Shown here: positions 5,722 to 7,397 of the stretch, one piece after another
How the letters are laid out: each line of letters starts with the position of its first letter
Numbering within the stretch: position 1 is the first letter of the stretch
Assembly: GCA_946616385.1 (NCBI GenBank)
Contig: CAMOIZ010000050.1
Location: 1 to 7,397, forward strand
Direction of reading: 5' to 3'
Length of the DNA stretch: 7,397 nt
From: an uncultured Bacteroidales bacterium
GTDB taxonomy: Bacteria > Bacteroidota > Bacteroidia > Bacteroidales > UBA932
Program-made: the position numbers and the translations under genes
The notes under the pieces: model-generated
Databases searched by the model: none
The model's input: the letters and a program-made list of their open reading frames with translations, nothing else
What the model was told of the DNA's origin: nothing

Positions 5722-7397
5722 TTAGCGGAGCGAGCAGCCGAAATCTTTGGTAAACACCTCGAGAAGCCCGGCCATAACGCGTTCCACGTCCTGGTCGGTA
5801 AGAGTTTTCTCGACATCCTGCAAAGTAAAACTCAGCGCATACTGCTTCTTGCCGGCAGGGATTTTATCGCCCCTGTACACATCGAAAAGACTTACCTGCT
5901 TGAGAAGCTTCTTCGCCTTTTTGAAAGCGGCGGAACGCAGGTCGGCATATTTCACGCTCTCATCGAGCAGAAGTGCAAGGTCGCGGCGTACCTCAGGGAA
6001 CTTGGGCATTTCCTTGAATGCGACTTTGTCGCGTTTGACGATGGAGAACAATGCGTTCCAGTCGATTTCTGCTGCCACCACCTGCTGCTTGACACCGAAC
6101 TTTCGGGCAAGTGCCGGGTTGATGACGCCCAAAACGGCCAACTTCTGTTTTCCACCGGGGAGACTGTATACGGTTCCCTCCGAGAAGATATCGGAAGGAG
6201 CAGGCTCAGTCCACATCTGATACAGATCTGCGCCATAGCGGCGGAGCAGGAGTTCAAGATAACCTTTGAGCTGGTAGAAATCACCTTTTCCGGCCGGGTT
6301 CTTCCAGTTCTTCTCGGGAGCTCCGCTGATGAACAGTGCAAAGCAAGGATGCTCCTCATAACCTTCGAGTGTCTCTGATGTCTTCTCAGGAAGACGCTGA
6401 TACACAGAACCATACTCAAAGGTCTTGATTCTGGATATCTGCCTGTTCGCATTGTATGCCACGACCTCCAGTCCATTGAGGAGGAGGGTCTGACGCATCA
6501 CGTTCAGGTCTGAACTCAAAGGGTTCACTATATGCACGAGCCTCTCCGCGGGGAAGGTCTTGAGGTCCTTGTAGTAATCCGCCTTCGTCAGGGAGTTGTT
6601 CATGGTCTCGGCGAATCCGTTCGCAGCCAGGAAATTGGAAATCTGATTGCGGATCGCCTCCGGCTGAGGAGTCGGGGATGCCGAAACGCTCATCTTCATG
6701 TGATGAGGAAGGTCGATATTGTTGTATCCGTGGATACGGAGTATTTCTTCTACCACATCGCATTCACGGTAAACATCTATCATGTAACTCGGGGCAAGCA
6801 CCGTGGCCTTGTTGCCATCGTTGCTTATGAATTTGTACTGCAGGGCCTCGAGCACCTTTGTCATATTCTCGTGGCCGATCTTCTGACCTATGAATGCCTC
6901 GATGCGGTCGTAATCCAGTTCTATGCGCTTGCGCTCGACAGGATTAGGATAAGACTCGAAGATATCTCCGACTATATGGCCTCCGGTAAGTTCGCAGATC
7001 AGCATGGCAGCCCTCTTGAGCGCGTAGACGGTAATCTCGGGATCCGCTCCTCTTTCATAGCGGAACGAAGCGTCGGTCTGCAGGCCTTGAGTCTTGGAAG
7101 TCTTGCGGATGGAACCGGGATCGAAGTATGCACTTTCAAGGAAGACTTCGGTAGTGGATTCGGTTATGCCGCTGTCTTCACCGCCGAACACGCCCGCGAT
7201 GCACATGGGACGGGTGGTGTCTGCGATGACCATGTCCCTGGAGCAGAGTTTAAGATCCACTCCGTCCAGAGTGCGTATTACCTCTCCCTCGGCAGCACGG
7301 CGTACAACGACCTTGCGTCCGCCGATCTTGCCGGCGTCGAAAGTGTGCAGAGGCTGGCCGAGTTCAAAGAGGATGAAGTTGCTGATGTCGACCACGT
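5722..7397 (-). CDS. pheT: Phenylalanine--tRNA ligase subunit beta (partial, 5' end off window)
   Basis: PheT pairs with PheS in the alpha2-beta2 enzyme that charges tRNA-Phe, and carries the editing site that removes mischarged tyrosine. The window holds the last 557 codons; the frame runs off the right edge, where VVDISNF corresponds to the family's NNVVDxTNY motif near residue 250 of full-length proteins (~800). In fragment numbering, residues 1-140 cover most of the B3/B4 editing region, including ELGQPLHTFD and GLQTDASFRYERG. Residues ~152-222 are the B5 domain (SYMIDVYRECDVVEEILRIHGY). Residues ~223-450 are the inactive synthetase-like core, and ~460-557 form the FDX-ACB anticodon-binding domain beginning PKFPEVRRDLALL. 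The N-terminal OB-fold tRNA-binding domain lies outside. A GTG at 7395 is an internal valine codon, not a start. Three bases separate its stop from the DUF4296 gene. Confidence 0.97.
   Translation of the reverse strand, partial: VVDISNFILFELGQPLHTFDAGKIGGRKVVVRRAAEGEVIRTLDGVDLKLCSRDMVIADTTRPMCIAGVFGGEDSGITESTTEVFLESAYFDPGSIRKTSKTQGLQTDASFRYERGADPEITVYALKRAAMLICELTGGHIVGDIFESYPNPVERKRIELDYDRIEAFIGQKIGHENMTKVLEALQYKFISNDGNKATVLAPSYMIDVYRECDVVEEILRIHGYNNIDLPHHMKMSVSASPTPQPEAIRNQISNFLAANGFAETMNNSLTKADYYKDLKTFPAERLVHIVNPLSSDLNVMRQTLLLNGLEVVAYNANRQISRIKTFEYGSVYQRLPEKTSETLEGYEEHPCFALFISGAPEKNWKNPAGKGDFYQLKGYLELLLRRYGADLYQMWTEPAPSDIFSEGTVYSLPGGKQKLAVLGVINPALARKFGVKQQVVAAEIDWNALFSIVKRDKVAFKEMPKFPEVRRDLALLLDESVKYADLRSAAFKKAKKLLKQVSLFDVYRGDKIPAGKKQYALSFTLQDVEKTLTDQDVERVMAGLLEVFTKDFGCSLR

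Noticed and set aside
5329..6378. A 349-codon plus-strand open frame opposite the DUF4296 and pheT genes
   Set aside because: It crosses two well-supported minus-strand genes, has no recognisable domain, signal peptide or promoter, and its composition is that of a reverse-complement shadow.
7393..7395. GTG near the right edge as a pheT start codon
   Set aside because: It is the first valine of the internal VVDISNF motif; about 250 upstream residues of the family lie beyond the window, so this is an edge cut and not a truncated gene.

Overview
The window looks like chromosomal DNA from a member of the Bacteroidota, probably order Bacteroidales. The evidence is a DUF3575 outer-membrane barrel protein, a DUF4296 lipoprotein, Bacteroidales-style lipoproteins, A-rich regions ahead of starts with few Shine-Dalgarno sequences, and two promoter-like sites that match the Bacteroides -7 consensus TAnnTTTG. 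There are no tRNA or rRNA genes, insertion sequences, CRISPR arrays or phage genes. Coding density is very high: the only real intergenic region is 2151-2292.

Left block (4-2150, minus strand): a two-gene unit transcribed leftward. The first gene encodes a ~530-residue lipoprotein with a carboxypeptidase-regulatory-like beta domain and an HELAH zinc-protease motif. Two bases after it comes a small DUF3575-type beta-barrel protein. Both products should sit in the cell envelope. A divergent promoter region (2151-2292) separates this unit from a plus-strand gene (2293-3564) for an exported-looking histidine phosphatase of the acid phosphatase/phytase branch, with RHGSR and HD catalytic motifs.

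Right block (3551-7397, minus strand): a tightly packed housekeeping operon in the order pheT (phenylalanyl-tRNA synthetase beta, cut by the window edge), a DUF4296 lipoprotein with a pentapeptide-repeat tail, a small radical SAM protein of the COG0731 type, and deoC (deoxyribose-phosphate aldolase). Gaps between genes are 3, 0 and 2 bases, so the genes are almost certainly co-transcribed from a promoter outside the window. The 3' ends of deoC and the phosphatase gene converge and overlap by 14 bases.

Most of this is ordinary core genome. The points that merit a second look are the uncharacterised envelope protease/barrel pair, the COG0731-type radical SAM protein in a pheT operon, and the seven-unit RDSxx tail on the DUF4296 lipoprotein. 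I found no clear evidence of a new defence, mobile or RNA-based system.
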